IMG/VR virus record: IMGVR_UViG_3300048694_001276 | Span: 1 to 28,587 of that record | Source: a virus | Reading direction: 5' to 3' (one strand) | Length of the DNA stretch: 28,587 nucleotides | Shown here: positions 6,897-15,280 of the stretch, piece by piece | Layout of the letters: each line of letters opens with the position of its first letter | Numbering within the stretch: position 1 is the first letter of the stretch | Translations under genes and position numbers: made by a program | Notes under the pieces: model-generated | What the model was told of the DNA's origin: nothing | Databases searched by the model: none | Seen by the model: the letters and a program-made list of their open reading frames with translations, nothing else

Positions 6897-9366
6897 AAAT
6901 TTTGAAAATATCAAACCCATTGATCTCAATCCCAAACAGCAATTTTTACTCAAAGAATCCAAGGTTTTTTGTATGTTGCCCTGGGTTCATTTGTATATGA
7001 ATGCGGATGGATCATCTCATCCCTGTTGTCTCACTGATTTTTCGGTTGCCAAACCACTGGGTGATTGTAACACCACTAGCATGGAAGAAATTTGGAACAG
7101 TGAGGGTATGCGTCAATTGCGCAATGACATGTTGATTGGCCAGGCCAGCAAATCATGCAACAAATGTTATGAACAAGAGAAATTTGGCTTTATCAGTCAA
7201 CGACAATCGGCGAACCGCCGTCATGGTCATCATATCCCCATTATAGAAGAAACCAAGTTGGATGGATCGCTTGATAGATTTGAGATGAGGTATTGGGATT
7301 TACGATTTAGCAATCTCTGTAATTTACGCTGTCGCAGTTGTGGTCCACAATTTTCTAGCCAATGGTATCAAGATCAGATACGCATATACGGTCAAGGGTA
7401 TGCAGACAATCATCAGGCATTGCTACATTCCGGCAGATGGGATACTGATATCTTTGATCAGTTGATGTCGCATATAGATCATGTGGAACATATCTATTTT
7501 GCCGGCGGTGAACCCTTGATCATGGAAGAGCATTATCGTATTTTGGATGAATTGATCCGGCGCAAACGATTTGATGTTAGATTGGTTTATAACACCAACT
7601 TTACGCAAACTCGATTGCGGGGGCGTAGTGTGTTTGATTATTGGCGGCAGTTTCAAACTGTGGCAGTTGGCGCCAGTCTTGACGCCATGGGTACCCGGGC
7701 AGAATATATTCGCAAAGGTACGCATTGGCCGGATGTTGAAAACAATCGTAGACACATGATCGAGGTATGCCCCAATGTTGATTTCTACATTTCATCCACG
7801 ATCAGTATTCTCAATGCCTGGCACATACCCGATTTTCATCGTAACTGGACGGAGCAGGGTCTGATCAAAGCACGAGATTTCAATATAAATCTATTGCAAG
7901 GTCCCGACTGGCTGCGACTTGATATCGCACCACAGCATTACAAAGAACTGGTGAAAGAAAAAATACAACAGCACCTGGAATGGTTGAAACCACAAGATGA
8001 TCTCACAAGAGCCACCCTGGGATTTGAAAGCGTGATCAATTTCATGATGAACGATGACAAGAGTGATTATTTGTCTAAGTTCTGGGAATATAATGGTCGG
8101 ATAGACACTGTAAGGAATGAATCTCTGTTTGACGCCATACCCGAACTGAAAAATTTGCTAGAACCAACCAAGACTTTCTGTATGTTGCCCTGGATCAGTC
8201 TGGAAACGTCGGCCACGGGCTCGATACGTCCCTGTTGTCTTGCCAGAGACAATATAACCAATGATCAGGGCGAAAAATTTTCCCTAACCAATGCTGCATT
8301 GAGCGAGGTTCAAAACAGCAATTATATGCGTAACCTACGTAGAGAGTTACTCGAGGGTCGCAAGCCAGACACATGTGCCAGTTGCTGGAATGAGGAGCGA
8401 TCGGGTCGTGTGAGCAAACGCATGAATACCACGCACAAATTACGACATCTGGCGCATCAAATACCGTTCACCACCGATCCTGGTCCTTTGTTGTTTTTGG
8501 ATTTGAAATTGGGCAATTTGTGCAACCTCAAATGTCGTATATGCGGGTCTTGGGCTTCTAGCTCGGCTGCCGTGGAAGAACTACAGCAGTTGAGTCTTGA
8601 TAAACAACGTCAGAGCCATCACTATGATATGTTACGGCGCGGTAATTGGCCTCAAGATAATCCAGGATTTTGGCAACAGATACAGGAACTGTTGGGGCAA
8701 ATACGTTATATAGAGTTTTCAGGTGGTGAACCGTTCATGATCATGCAGCACTTTGATCTACTGGAAAAAATAATACAATATGGTCAAGCCGATAAAGTGG
8801 AAATTCACTACAATACCAACGGCACTCAATGGCCTGCTAGAGGTCCAGATATCTGGAAGCATTTCCAAAAAGTTGAGATAGCATTCAGTATCGATGACAT
8901 CGACCACAGATTTGAATACCAAAGAACCAATGCCAAATGGCAACAGGTGTGTGACACCCTTGATCGATTCAAAGCTCTGCGCGGAATGAATACAAATATA
9001 AAGTTACAAAGTTGTAGCACGGTGAATGTGTTCAATGTCATGTATCTGCCGCAATTGGCCAACTGGCTTGATCGACAGGGTTTTGACTATATCTACTGGA
9101 ATATGTTACATGAACCACTGGATCTTTCATGTGCCAGCCTGAGTGATGACGCAAAACAAATAGCCTGTGGTCGGTTGAAAGAATCTGGTGTGAGAGCCTG
9201 GCATCGGACTGAGTTTGCTCGCATCATAAATTTTATGCAGCAAGCATCTGGTCAGGACAATAAAAAGCTGTTGCGAAAGATCCAAGAACTGGATCGTCGT
9301 CGGCACACTGATTTGAGAAACCATCACCCTGAATTGGCCGCTGCGATTGGTTATGAAGGCAATTGA
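6883..9366 (+). CDS. Tandem double radical SAM protein, two complete N-twitch modules in one chain (827 aa)
   Basis: ATG at 6883 gives MSHYKNFENIK and overlaps the previous gene by 14 bases; extension to 6778 would lie inside that gene. Module A has FCMLPW (C30), CC48-49, C92/C95, CNLRCRSC at 146-153 and GGEP at 208-211. Module B repeats everything about 400 residues later: FCMLPW (C433), CC451-452, C498/C501, CNLKCRIC at 547-554 and GGEP at 614-617. Both halves end with a D-x-R-x-x-(D/S)-L motif followed by a P-E-L element (near 405-422 and 803-818). All cysteines of both cores are intact, so both sites could be active. It may do two successive steps, or one half may act as carrier or partner. 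Confidence 0.9.
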   Translation: MSHYKNFENIKPIDLNPKQQFLLKESKVFCMLPWVHLYMNADGSSHPCCLTDFSVAKPLGDCNTTSMEEIWNSEGMRQLRNDMLIGQASKSCNKCYEQEKFGFISQRQSANRRHGHHIPIIEETKLDGSLDRFEMRYWDLRFSNLCNLRCRSCGPQFSSQWYQDQIRIYGQGYADNHQALLHSGRWDTDIFDQLMSHIDHVEHIYFAGGEPLIMEEHYRILDELIRRKRFDVRLVYNTNFTQTRLRGRSVFDYWRQFQTVAVGASLDAMGTRAEYIRKGTHWPDVENNRRHMIEVCPNVDFYISSTISILNAWHIPDFHRNWTEQGLIKARDFNINLLQGPDWLRLDIAPQHYKELVKEKIQQHLEWLKPQDDLTRATLGFESVINFMMNDDKSDYLSKFWEYNGRIDTVRNESLFDAIPELKNLLEPTKTFCMLPWISLETSATGSIRPCCLARDNITNDQGEKFSLTNAALSEVQNSNYMRNLRRELLEGRKPDTCASCWNEERSGRVSKRMNTTHKLRHLAHQIPFTTDPGPLLFLDLKLGNLCNLKCRICGSWASSSAAVEELQQLSLDKQRQSHHYDMLRRGNWPQDNPGFWQQIQELLGQIRYIEFSGGEPFMIMQHFDLLEKIIQYGQADKVEIHYNTNGTQWPARGPDIWKHFQKVEIAFSIDDIDHRFEYQRTNAKWQQVCDTLDRFKALRGMNTNIKLQSCSTVNVFNVMYLPQLANWLDRQGFDYIYWNMLHEPLDLSCASLSDDAKQIACGRLKESGVRAWHRTEFARIINFMQQASGQDNKKLLRKIQELDRRRHTDLRNHHPELAAAIGYEGN

Positions 9367-10657
9367 TAGACCGCCCAACTTGTGCATGGCCGCTTGGACG
9401 CACACATATCTCAGTCCGCAAACCGAGCGTAGGATGTGTTGTGCCAGTCGTGAACCTGCACAGAATTTCCAACAGTATATCGACACGGCCGCGGGTACCG
9501 GTCGATATATTCCCATCACTCTAGAGGAACACTGGAACTCCGATCACATGCGTGGGGTTCGACAGCGCATGATGGCTGGGGAAACCTTGCCCGAATGTGA
9601 AGTGTGTAATCACAAACTCTTGAACACTGATGTGTATCGTGACTATTTCAATCAGCTGTTTGGCGATCGATATCAAGAGGCCATGAGCAAGACCTCGCCT
9701 GATGGATCCACTGAGATGTTGCCCTTGAGTTGGGACTATCGCTTTTCCAACCTCTGCAATTTCAAGTGTCGCACCTGCGGAGATATGTTGAGCAGCGCCT
9801 GGGAAACCGAACAACGACAATCAGGAACGATTGACTATACAGATTCGCGCAATGCCTGGATGGTGCCCCACGTAAGACGCGAAATCACTCGGTTCCAGGA
9901 CAACGAAATTGAACAGGAATTCGCCGAAGCTGTAGAACAACATCGAGTAGAAGAGATCTACTGGGTAGGCGGTGAGCCTCTCATGTATGAGCAACACTGG
10001 AGATACATGCGCCGCATAATAGAACTAGGTGATGGCCCGCGTGTATATGCCAGATACAACACCAATCTCAGCCGAGTAGATCATGGGGAACTGAATCTAT
10101 GGCGTGATATCTTGGCACATGTACGGGATTGGCAGATCTGCGCCAGCCTAGATGGCACCGGTGCCACGGGCGAGTACATCAGGACTGGATTAGATTTCTC
10201 GCAATGGTGTCGTAACTTTGAACACGGTCTCCGATATCAACGACACAGCCGTCAGATGCGTATTGATTTTACCCTGACATTGCCGGGGCTCTTGGAAGTC
10301 GTCGCTATACAAGAACTGGCCAAAAGTTACAACGTAGATGTTTTGGCCAAAGTAATTTTTAGTTTCAGTCCAAACGTTGTCATGAGTCCCTTGGCATTGC
10401 CTAGACATCTGCTAGAGAAAAAACTAGATGAGTTGATACCCCAGACTCAATCGGCATTGAAAGATGTTTTGATGCAACTCAAGTCTCGTCCTACATTCCA
10501 GGAGCAATGGCCTCAGGAATGGCAACGAGGATTGGCACAGGGGAAACGTAGACTGATGCACCTAGAAAAAATACGCAACGACACCTATACCATGTCAGAT
10601 ATCTTAGCAAAGGATCCCGAACTCTATGAGTGGTGGCAAAATATTAGATCAGATTGA
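9353..10657 (+). CDS. Radical SAM protein with N-terminal twitch-like Cys segment, fifth module (434 aa)
   Basis: ATG at 9353 overlaps the preceding TGA by 14 bases. Core motif CNFKCRTC is at residues 135-142 and GGEP at 206-209. Auxiliary cysteines are C11 (LCMAAW), CC29-30, C82/C85 (CEVCNHK). The CC pair groups it with the two halves of the preceding gene rather than with modules 1 and 2. The segment after the second cysteine pair lacks the W-x-x-E of the others (CEVCNHKLL), a small divergence. The C-terminal TMSDILAKDPELYEWW matches the PEL-type ending of its paralogues. Fifth of five modules in 7.6 kb; substrate unknown. Confidence 0.88.
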   Translation: MKAIDRPPNLCMAAWTHTYLSPQTERRMCCASREPAQNFQQYIDTAAGTGRYIPITLEEHWNSDHMRGVRQRMMAGETLPECEVCNHKLLNTDVYRDYFNQLFGDRYQEAMSKTSPDGSTEMLPLSWDYRFSNLCNFKCRTCGDMLSSAWETEQRQSGTIDYTDSRNAWMVPHVRREITRFQDNEIEQEFAEAVEQHRVEEIYWVGGEPLMYEQHWRYMRRIIELGDGPRVYARYNTNLSRVDHGELNLWRDILAHVRDWQICASLDGTGATGEYIRTGLDFSQWCRNFEHGLRYQRHSRQMRIDFTLTLPGLLEVVAIQELAKSYNVDVLAKVIFSFSPNVVMSPLALPRHLLEKKLDELIPQTQSALKDVLMQLKSRPTFQEQWPQEWQRGLAQGKRRLMHLEKIRNDTYTMSDILAKDPELYEWWQNIRSD

Positions 10658-11705
10658 GATGGTGCTGCGAGGCGCTCATGACCAGATCACTGTCTTGATA
10701 GACGTCAGTGATAACAGTCTCAGTCGCAAGTGGCTATCGGCCCTGGATACGCTCCTGCGTGACGGTTATCATCTCGAAAAGAACTATTGCTTCGTGGGAT
10801 TCGCCGATAGTCCGCGCAATGGCCAGTACATACTGGATCAAGTGAACCGCAGCATCCAGGCCATCAATCAAGCCAACCTAGGCTATCAGATCAGTGATGA
10901 GTTTTCTATCGATTTATGCCTGGAGTCGGGTCCGATCGGTACTGGGCTACCGGGTCGAAAAATCGTGAAGGAACGTCTCAATCGCCTGCATCGTTACTTT
11001 GAAGATCTCCAGGGCGTGAGTGGCCGGATGAGTGTCTATGCACAACGCGCCGACGCTGCCACAAAATGGCATATCCGGCAGCTCAATTTACTGTGCCATG
11101 AGTTTGAATGCTGGGCCACCAGCTACCGCAAACAGATCCAGGCACCCGAATGGCAACGTCCCAGCCAGCTCATGTGTTGGTTGAATGCGCCTAGATTCAC
11201 TCTGGATGAACAGGATTATGAACTGTTTGGCATAGAGACTATCAATCGCTCCCTGGGTGGTGTGTTCGTGGGGGTAAACAAGGCCGTGGGCAAACATCAC
11301 TGGGAGGTGTTCCAAGACGAAGGTCGAGACAGCCGGGTGGGTGAGCTGATTACTAGCACTCTTCGCAGCCAGACCGAAGCTGCTGGGGATTTTGATATCG
11401 AGTGGGCCAATGATCCCGGGCAGTATGAATTCCAACAACGTTCTCTACAGCAATTCCGTGAATGGCTAGTGGCCAATAGATTTGATCCCGATGATCCGGC
11501 ACTGACCATAGGACACCCGCAAGTGGGGCAGGTCCGGATCGAGGAAAGTTTTGGTACCACAGACTTCTGGTCCATATGGCGCATACTGTGTCAGCATCTT
11601 GATGTCGCCAGCATACGTACCGGATCTGCATATCAAGAGTATGACTATCACTGGAGCGATCCGGACTTCCAACAACGACAGATTCGCTGTATCCAACATG
11701 TTTGA
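10626..11705 (+). CDS. Conserved phage protein of unknown function in the radical SAM operon, 359 aa
   Basis: ATG at 10626 overlaps the radical SAM stop by 32 bases. ATG at 10659, one base after that stop, is a plausible alternative and would remove 11 residues. Near the N-terminus LIDVSDNSLSRKWLSAL (residues 23-39) and LEKNYCFVGF (50-59) form a pattern I associate with uncharacterised proteins of T4-like marine phages. No cysteine motif, P-loop, signal peptide or membrane segment is visible. Aromatic and charged residues are spread evenly, as in a soluble enzyme or scaffold. Its strict place behind the radical SAM genes makes it a candidate partner or substrate-binding protein. No function is claimed. 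Confidence 0.75.
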   Translation: MSGGKILDQIEMVLRGAHDQITVLIDVSDNSLSRKWLSALDTLLRDGYHLEKNYCFVGFADSPRNGQYILDQVNRSIQAINQANLGYQISDEFSIDLCLESGPIGTGLPGRKIVKERLNRLHRYFEDLQGVSGRMSVYAQRADAATKWHIRQLNLLCHEFECWATSYRKQIQAPEWQRPSQLMCWLNAPRFTLDEQDYELFGIETINRSLGGVFVGVNKAVGKHHWEVFQDEGRDSRVGELITSTLRSQTEAAGDFDIEWANDPGQYEFQQRSLQQFREWLVANRFDPDDPALTIGHPQVGQVRIEESFGTTDFWSIWRILCQHLDVASIRTGSAYQEYDYHWSDPDFQQRQIRCIQHV

Positions 11706-13023
11706 CGTTTTCATCATGGATCTGGGTGGACATCCGGACAATGTCCAAAACCTCCAGCAACGATTACCCCATGCACAGGTACTGAGATGGACTGATCATC
11801 TGCATACCATCCGGCGCGCCATGTCTCAATGCCGTACTAGATCAGCATGGATCGTGAGCTCGTGTATAGATTACGCTGACTTTGATTGGCTTTGGGAACC
11901 CAGCCCCTGGCAATCGCATCAGATACATTGTTGGCCTAGCGGTCAGCAGAGATTCGGCGATACCTTCTTGATACCCCGGGCCGAATGGGACGCTCAAGTG
12001 GCCGGCCTTGAACGTCTGGAACAATTCCGCGATGTGAACTTTGAACATCAGTCTTTGCCGAGACTGCCCTGGCAGACCGTGCAATACCAACAGGATACCA
12101 TACCCCAGGCCCAGGCGCAGGTAGAGTTCAAGACTCCCTATGTCTGGTTTACTAACCAAAACTCTGTGTATGACACAGATGCTTGGCTATGGCGAGAATC
12201 TCCGGTGGTATCGGAGATCCAGGGCAACGGATCCAGCCTGGTACCTAGATCGGCCCATGCCATGATCAATACACAGGTCTACGACTATCCTTGGTTGGAA
12301 CACGTCCCGGGTGGGTCTCCGACCAACCCTTTAGATATAGTGTTTATCAGCAACGGCGAGCGTGGTGCTTGGGGTAACCTCCTGCACCTCGAATGGGCCG
12401 TACAGAGATGTGACGGTAATCGCATACATCGTGTGGAGGGAGTCCAGGGACGGGTGGCAGCATATCAGGCCGCGGCCCGAGCCAGCCAAACTGACTGGTT
12501 CTTTGCAGTGTTTGCCAAGCTAGAAGTCTCCAGCAATTTTGATTGGTCCTGGCAACCAGACCGATGGCAACAGCCCAAACATTATATCTTTCATGCAGCG
12601 AATCCCATCAATGGTTTGGTATACGGACACCAGGCCATGATTGCCTACAACAAGAATCTGGTGCTAGACAATCCCGGAACTGGGCTGGATTTCACCCTGG
12701 ATCAACCGCACGAAGTGGTACCCATCATATCAGGCACGGCCATGTATTTTGACACACCCTGGATGGCCTGGCGCACAGCATTCCGCGAAGCCATCAAGCT
12801 ACGCCATAGTCTGCCCAACGTGGAAAATCAATATAGATTGAGCCAATGGCTCCGGGAGTCCAACGCTCTCAAGAATGCCGAATGGAGCCACATGGGTGCC
12901 CAAGATGCCATGGAATACTATGACTCAGTTTCGGGTGACTTTGACCAGCTGCGCAAGAGCTACGAGTGGTCCTGGCTGGCTAGCTATGCACTGCTGCGCA
13001 GGAATCTCGCAGCTGATCTATGA
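11698..13023 (+). CDS. Tandem glycosyltransferase-like protein with lost DxD, 441 aa
   Basis: ATG at 11698 overlaps the previous stop by 8 bases. Two similar halves are visible. Residues 1-95 contain FDWLWEPSPWQ (62-72). Residues 212-320 contain DIVFISNGE, RVEGVQGRVAAYQAAARAS (245-263), FDWSWQPDRWQ (281-291) and NGLVYGHQAMIAYNK. The second half aligns by eye with the 310-aa protein at 713-1645, including AWRTAFREAIKL against AWRAGFREGVKM. Where that paralogue has LIDGDNV this one has AVFAKLEV, so the acidic metal motif is gone. It may be a binding or regulatory subunit rather than a transferase. It is the last plus-strand gene and converges with the aminotransferase, overlapping it by 44 bases. 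Confidence 0.7.
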   Translation: MFDVFIMDLGGHPDNVQNLQQRLPHAQVLRWTDHLHTIRRAMSQCRTRSAWIVSSCIDYADFDWLWEPSPWQSHQIHCWPSGQQRFGDTFLIPRAEWDAQVAGLERLEQFRDVNFEHQSLPRLPWQTVQYQQDTIPQAQAQVEFKTPYVWFTNQNSVYDTDAWLWRESPVVSEIQGNGSSLVPRSAHAMINTQVYDYPWLEHVPGGSPTNPLDIVFISNGERGAWGNLLHLEWAVQRCDGNRIHRVEGVQGRVAAYQAAARASQTDWFFAVFAKLEVSSNFDWSWQPDRWQQPKHYIFHAANPINGLVYGHQAMIAYNKNLVLDNPGTGLDFTLDQPHEVVPIISGTAMYFDTPWMAWRTAFREAIKLRHSLPNVENQYRLSQWLRESNALKNAEWSHMGAQDAMEYYDSVSGDFDQLRKSYEWSWLASYALLRRNLAADL

Positions 13024-14101
13024 TATACTCCACTTCGAGATCTGTGAGTTCGGGATAGATAGGCAGACTCAGCACACGCCGGCTCAGTGCTGTGGCCTTG
13101 CTCAACATATCAGGCCCCGGGCAATGCTGATAGGCCCCCATCTCGGTCAGTGGTTGCGAGTAGTGTATGCGGGTTTCTACCCGGCGTAGGGTCATTTGTT
13201 CCTGTATGCGATCGCGTTGATCAGTGTCGATCACAAATTTGTGGAAACAATGATCTTCGACGTTGGTGTCATCTATGAGACAACGCATGGGAGTATCCCG
13301 GAGGCGATCCATCCAATGCCGTGCTATGTCTGATCTGCGCTGTTGCCATTGATCCAAGTGTCGAGTCTTGACCATCATTTGGGCACAATCTACTTCGCTC
13401 ATGCGGCTGTTGGTCACCGCGTGGTTGTGATGAAAGTCGCCCTGGCGTCCGTTGTCCCGCCACTGTCGGGCGAACTCGGCCAACATGACATTGTTGGTGA
13501 GTACGGCACCACCATTGCCAAAATTACCAAGGTTTTTGGTGGGGTCAAAGCTGATGGCAGCGGCATAGCCTATGCGAACACAATTGGCGCTGAGCCAGTG
13601 TTGTGCGGCATCTTCTATCAGTAGGGCAGTGTTGATGTTGAGCATGCGCCAACGATCATAGTTGGGGATATGCACCAGGCTGGCACCATACAATCCCACG
13701 GAGCACACAGCTTCATACTCAACGAGCTCGGGAACACAGTTGAGGTCCAGGATACCGCGACGATCCACATCAACAAAATGTATATTCCACCCGGCTCGCC
13801 ACCAGGCATTGGCCGTGGCTGGATAGGTCAACGCCGGTAACAGCACCCGGGGCGTGGATACGTTGCCATGCTCTTGGGCATAGTATGTGGCTATGACCTC
13901 CAGGGCCTGGGTACCCGAGTGGCACGTTATGGCGTATTGGGTGCGATTGCGCTGGCTCAACCAATGTTCAAACTCCGCGCACCAGTTGCCATTCATGACC
14001 TGGCCACTGCGCAATACTTGATCAGTGACATCCAGGATCTCCTGACGGAGGTTATGATACTGCTTTTGGAGACCAATAAAGGGAATTTTTAAGCCAGTCA
14101 T
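12980..14101 (-). CDS. DegT/DnrJ/EryC1/StrS-type sugar aminotransferase, 373 aa
   Basis: ATG at 14101 gives MTGLKIPFIGLQKQY, the classic family N-terminus; the frame is open 44 codons further up but that would lie inside the epimerase. PLP-binding features are visible: CHSGTQAL at residues 60-67, VLLPALTYPATANA (86-99), LIEDAAQH (161-168) with the acidic residue that contacts the pyridine nitrogen, and FDPTKNLGNFGNGGA (185-199) with the Schiff-base lysine K189. These enzymes transfer an amino group from glutamate to a 3- or 4-keto NDP-sugar. It overlaps the upstream epimerase by 50 bases, and the pair probably makes an amino sugar for the glycosyltransferases on the opposite strand. Confidence 0.88.
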   Translation of the reverse strand: MTGLKIPFIGLQKQYHNLRQEILDVTDQVLRSGQVMNGNWCAEFEHWLSQRNRTQYAITCHSGTQALEVIATYYAQEHGNVSTPRVLLPALTYPATANAWWRAGWNIHFVDVDRRGILDLNCVPELVEYEAVCSVGLYGASLVHIPNYDRWRMLNINTALLIEDAAQHWLSANCVRIGYAAAISFDPTKNLGNFGNGGAVLTNNVMLAEFARQWRDNGRQGDFHHNHAVTNSRMSEVDCAQMMVKTRHLDQWQQRRSDIARHWMDRLRDTPMRCLIDDTNVEDHCFHKFVIDTDQRDRIQEQMTLRRVETRIHYSQPLTEMGAYQHCPGPDMLSKATALSRRVLSLPIYPELTDLEVEYIIDQLRDSCAAVHS

Positions 14102-15023
14102 GGTAAGCCACGAAACCTTGTTCAATGTTGATTTGGGGATCAAAACCCAGATAATCTCGGGCACAATTGATATTGAGAGCACCACGACGTGGATAATCTT
14201 GATTGCGATCCACCACTTCGATACGGCCAGCACCGGCTATGCTCACGGCCAATTCCGCCGCCTCCATCAGGGTGCGAGCATGACCGCGACTGATGTTATA
14301 GGTGTGTATGCGATCATTGTCGGTGATCGCGGCTGCCACTATGCCCGAGGCTGTGTCATCCACGTAGGTAAAATCCAGAGATTCGTTGGGACCATGCACA
14401 CGCAGAGTTTGATCACGCATGGCCGACAGCAAAAATCGGCTCACCACACGATCTTCCACGTCACCGGGTCCATACACCGCACTGGGGCGAACTATGGTGT
14501 AGTCAAAACATCCGCGTCGGTGATAATCACGTACCAACCACTCCCCGGCTAGTTTCATGATACCATACTGACCCTGGGGTTCGCACGAGGACCACTCGGG
14601 ACAATCACCCACGAAGTCACCATAGACCATGCTGCTACTGACATAGACGAACTTTTTGACCCCGTGTTGCTTCGAGTGCTCCAGGAGGTTCAGCAGGCCT
14701 TCGCTCATGGCCCGGCTACCCAATTGGGGATTGGCATTCACAGCTTTTTGTCTGGGAAAGCTGGCTAGGTGTATGACCATGGCGGGTTCGTGTACCCGCA
14801 TCAGATAGTCAATGCCCCCGGCATCGGTGATGTTGATGCTGTGTATGTGTGTGGTACGTATGTTCCGGACTCGTTCCTGCATCACGTAGTCCAGCTCGGC
14901 CTGGGGTATCAGGCCATACGTGGTGCGGGTGTCAGTGATGACGACATCGTGTCCTAGAGCTTCTAGCAGAGCAACCACGCGGTGCCCCACAAACCCTAGA
15001 CCACCAGTGACTAGTATTTTCAT
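14052..15023 (-). CDS. NAD-dependent epimerase/dehydratase (extended SDR), 323 aa
   Basis: ATG at 15023 has AGGTGG about 8 bases upstream; GTG at 15032 is a weaker option. The ATG overlaps the upstream TGA as ATGA. The NAD-binding glycine motif GGLGFVG is at residues 7-13, the acidic residue D31 follows strand 2, SSSMVYG lies near 129-135, and the YxxxK catalytic pair is Y153/K157. RPSAVYGPGD and FTYVDD are further family landmarks. Members epimerise, dehydrate or reduce NDP-sugars; the exact reaction cannot be read. Together with the aminotransferase directly downstream it suggests an NDP-amino-sugar branch. Confidence 0.88.
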   Translation of the reverse strand: MKILVTGGLGFVGHRVVALLEALGHDVVITDTRTTYGLIPQAELDYVMQERVRNIRTTHIHSINITDAGGIDYLMRVHEPAMVIHLASFPRQKAVNANPQLGSRAMSEGLLNLLEHSKQHGVKKFVYVSSSMVYGDFVGDCPEWSSCEPQGQYGIMKLAGEWLVRDYHRRGCFDYTIVRPSAVYGPGDVEDRVVSRFLLSAMRDQTLRVHGPNESLDFTYVDDTASGIVAAAITDNDRIHTYNISRGHARTLMEAAELAVSIAGAGRIEVVDRNQDYPRRGALNINCARDYLGFDPQINIEQGFVAYHDWLKNSLYWSPKAVS

Positions 15024-15259
15024 CGGGGCCACCTGAGATAATATTCAGTCAGGGCCGGACCATCTACTTCGCCCACTATGGATATGACCGTGACCCAATA
15101 GGTCATGTTTTGGCCATGAAGGGTCCGGATATTTTGGGAATGAGCACGAGCCCATTGACCCCGGGGTGTCTCCAGCCACTGTTCTATCGCCTGGCAGCAC
15201 CGATCATCGGGCTGTTCGGCCCAGTGGTTCATGGTCAAGGTATCAAACAGGATCTGCAT
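15020..15259 (-). CDS. Small protein of unknown function, 79 aa
   Basis: ATG at 15259 and TGA overlapping the epimerase ATG by 4 bases place it firmly in the operon. The sequence is acidic to neutral with many aromatics: NHWAEQPDDRCCQAIEQW in the first third and a C-terminal YYLRWPR. No domain is recognised. An extended -10 box (TGCTATAAT) ends six bases before the ATG, so it may be translated from a leaderless transcript as well as from the longer thyX message. Confidence 0.65.
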   Translation of the reverse strand: MQILFDTLTMNHWAEQPDDRCCQAIEQWLETPRGQWARAHSQNIRTLHGQNMTYWVTVISIVGEVDGPALTEYYLRWPR

Positions 15260-15265
15260 AGATCC

Positions 15266-15274
15266 ATTATAGCA
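15266..15274 (-). promoter_or_regulatory. Extended -10 promoter (TGCTATAAT) before the 79-aa gene
   Basis: The minus strand reads TGC-TATAAT, a perfect -10 with the extended TG. There is no good -35 at 16-18 bases. The box ends six bases before the ATG at 15259, the same spacing as two strong promoters elsewhere in the window. It would drive the 79-aa gene, the epimerase and the aminotransferase. Confidence 0.45.
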
Positions 15275-15280
15275 GATTCG

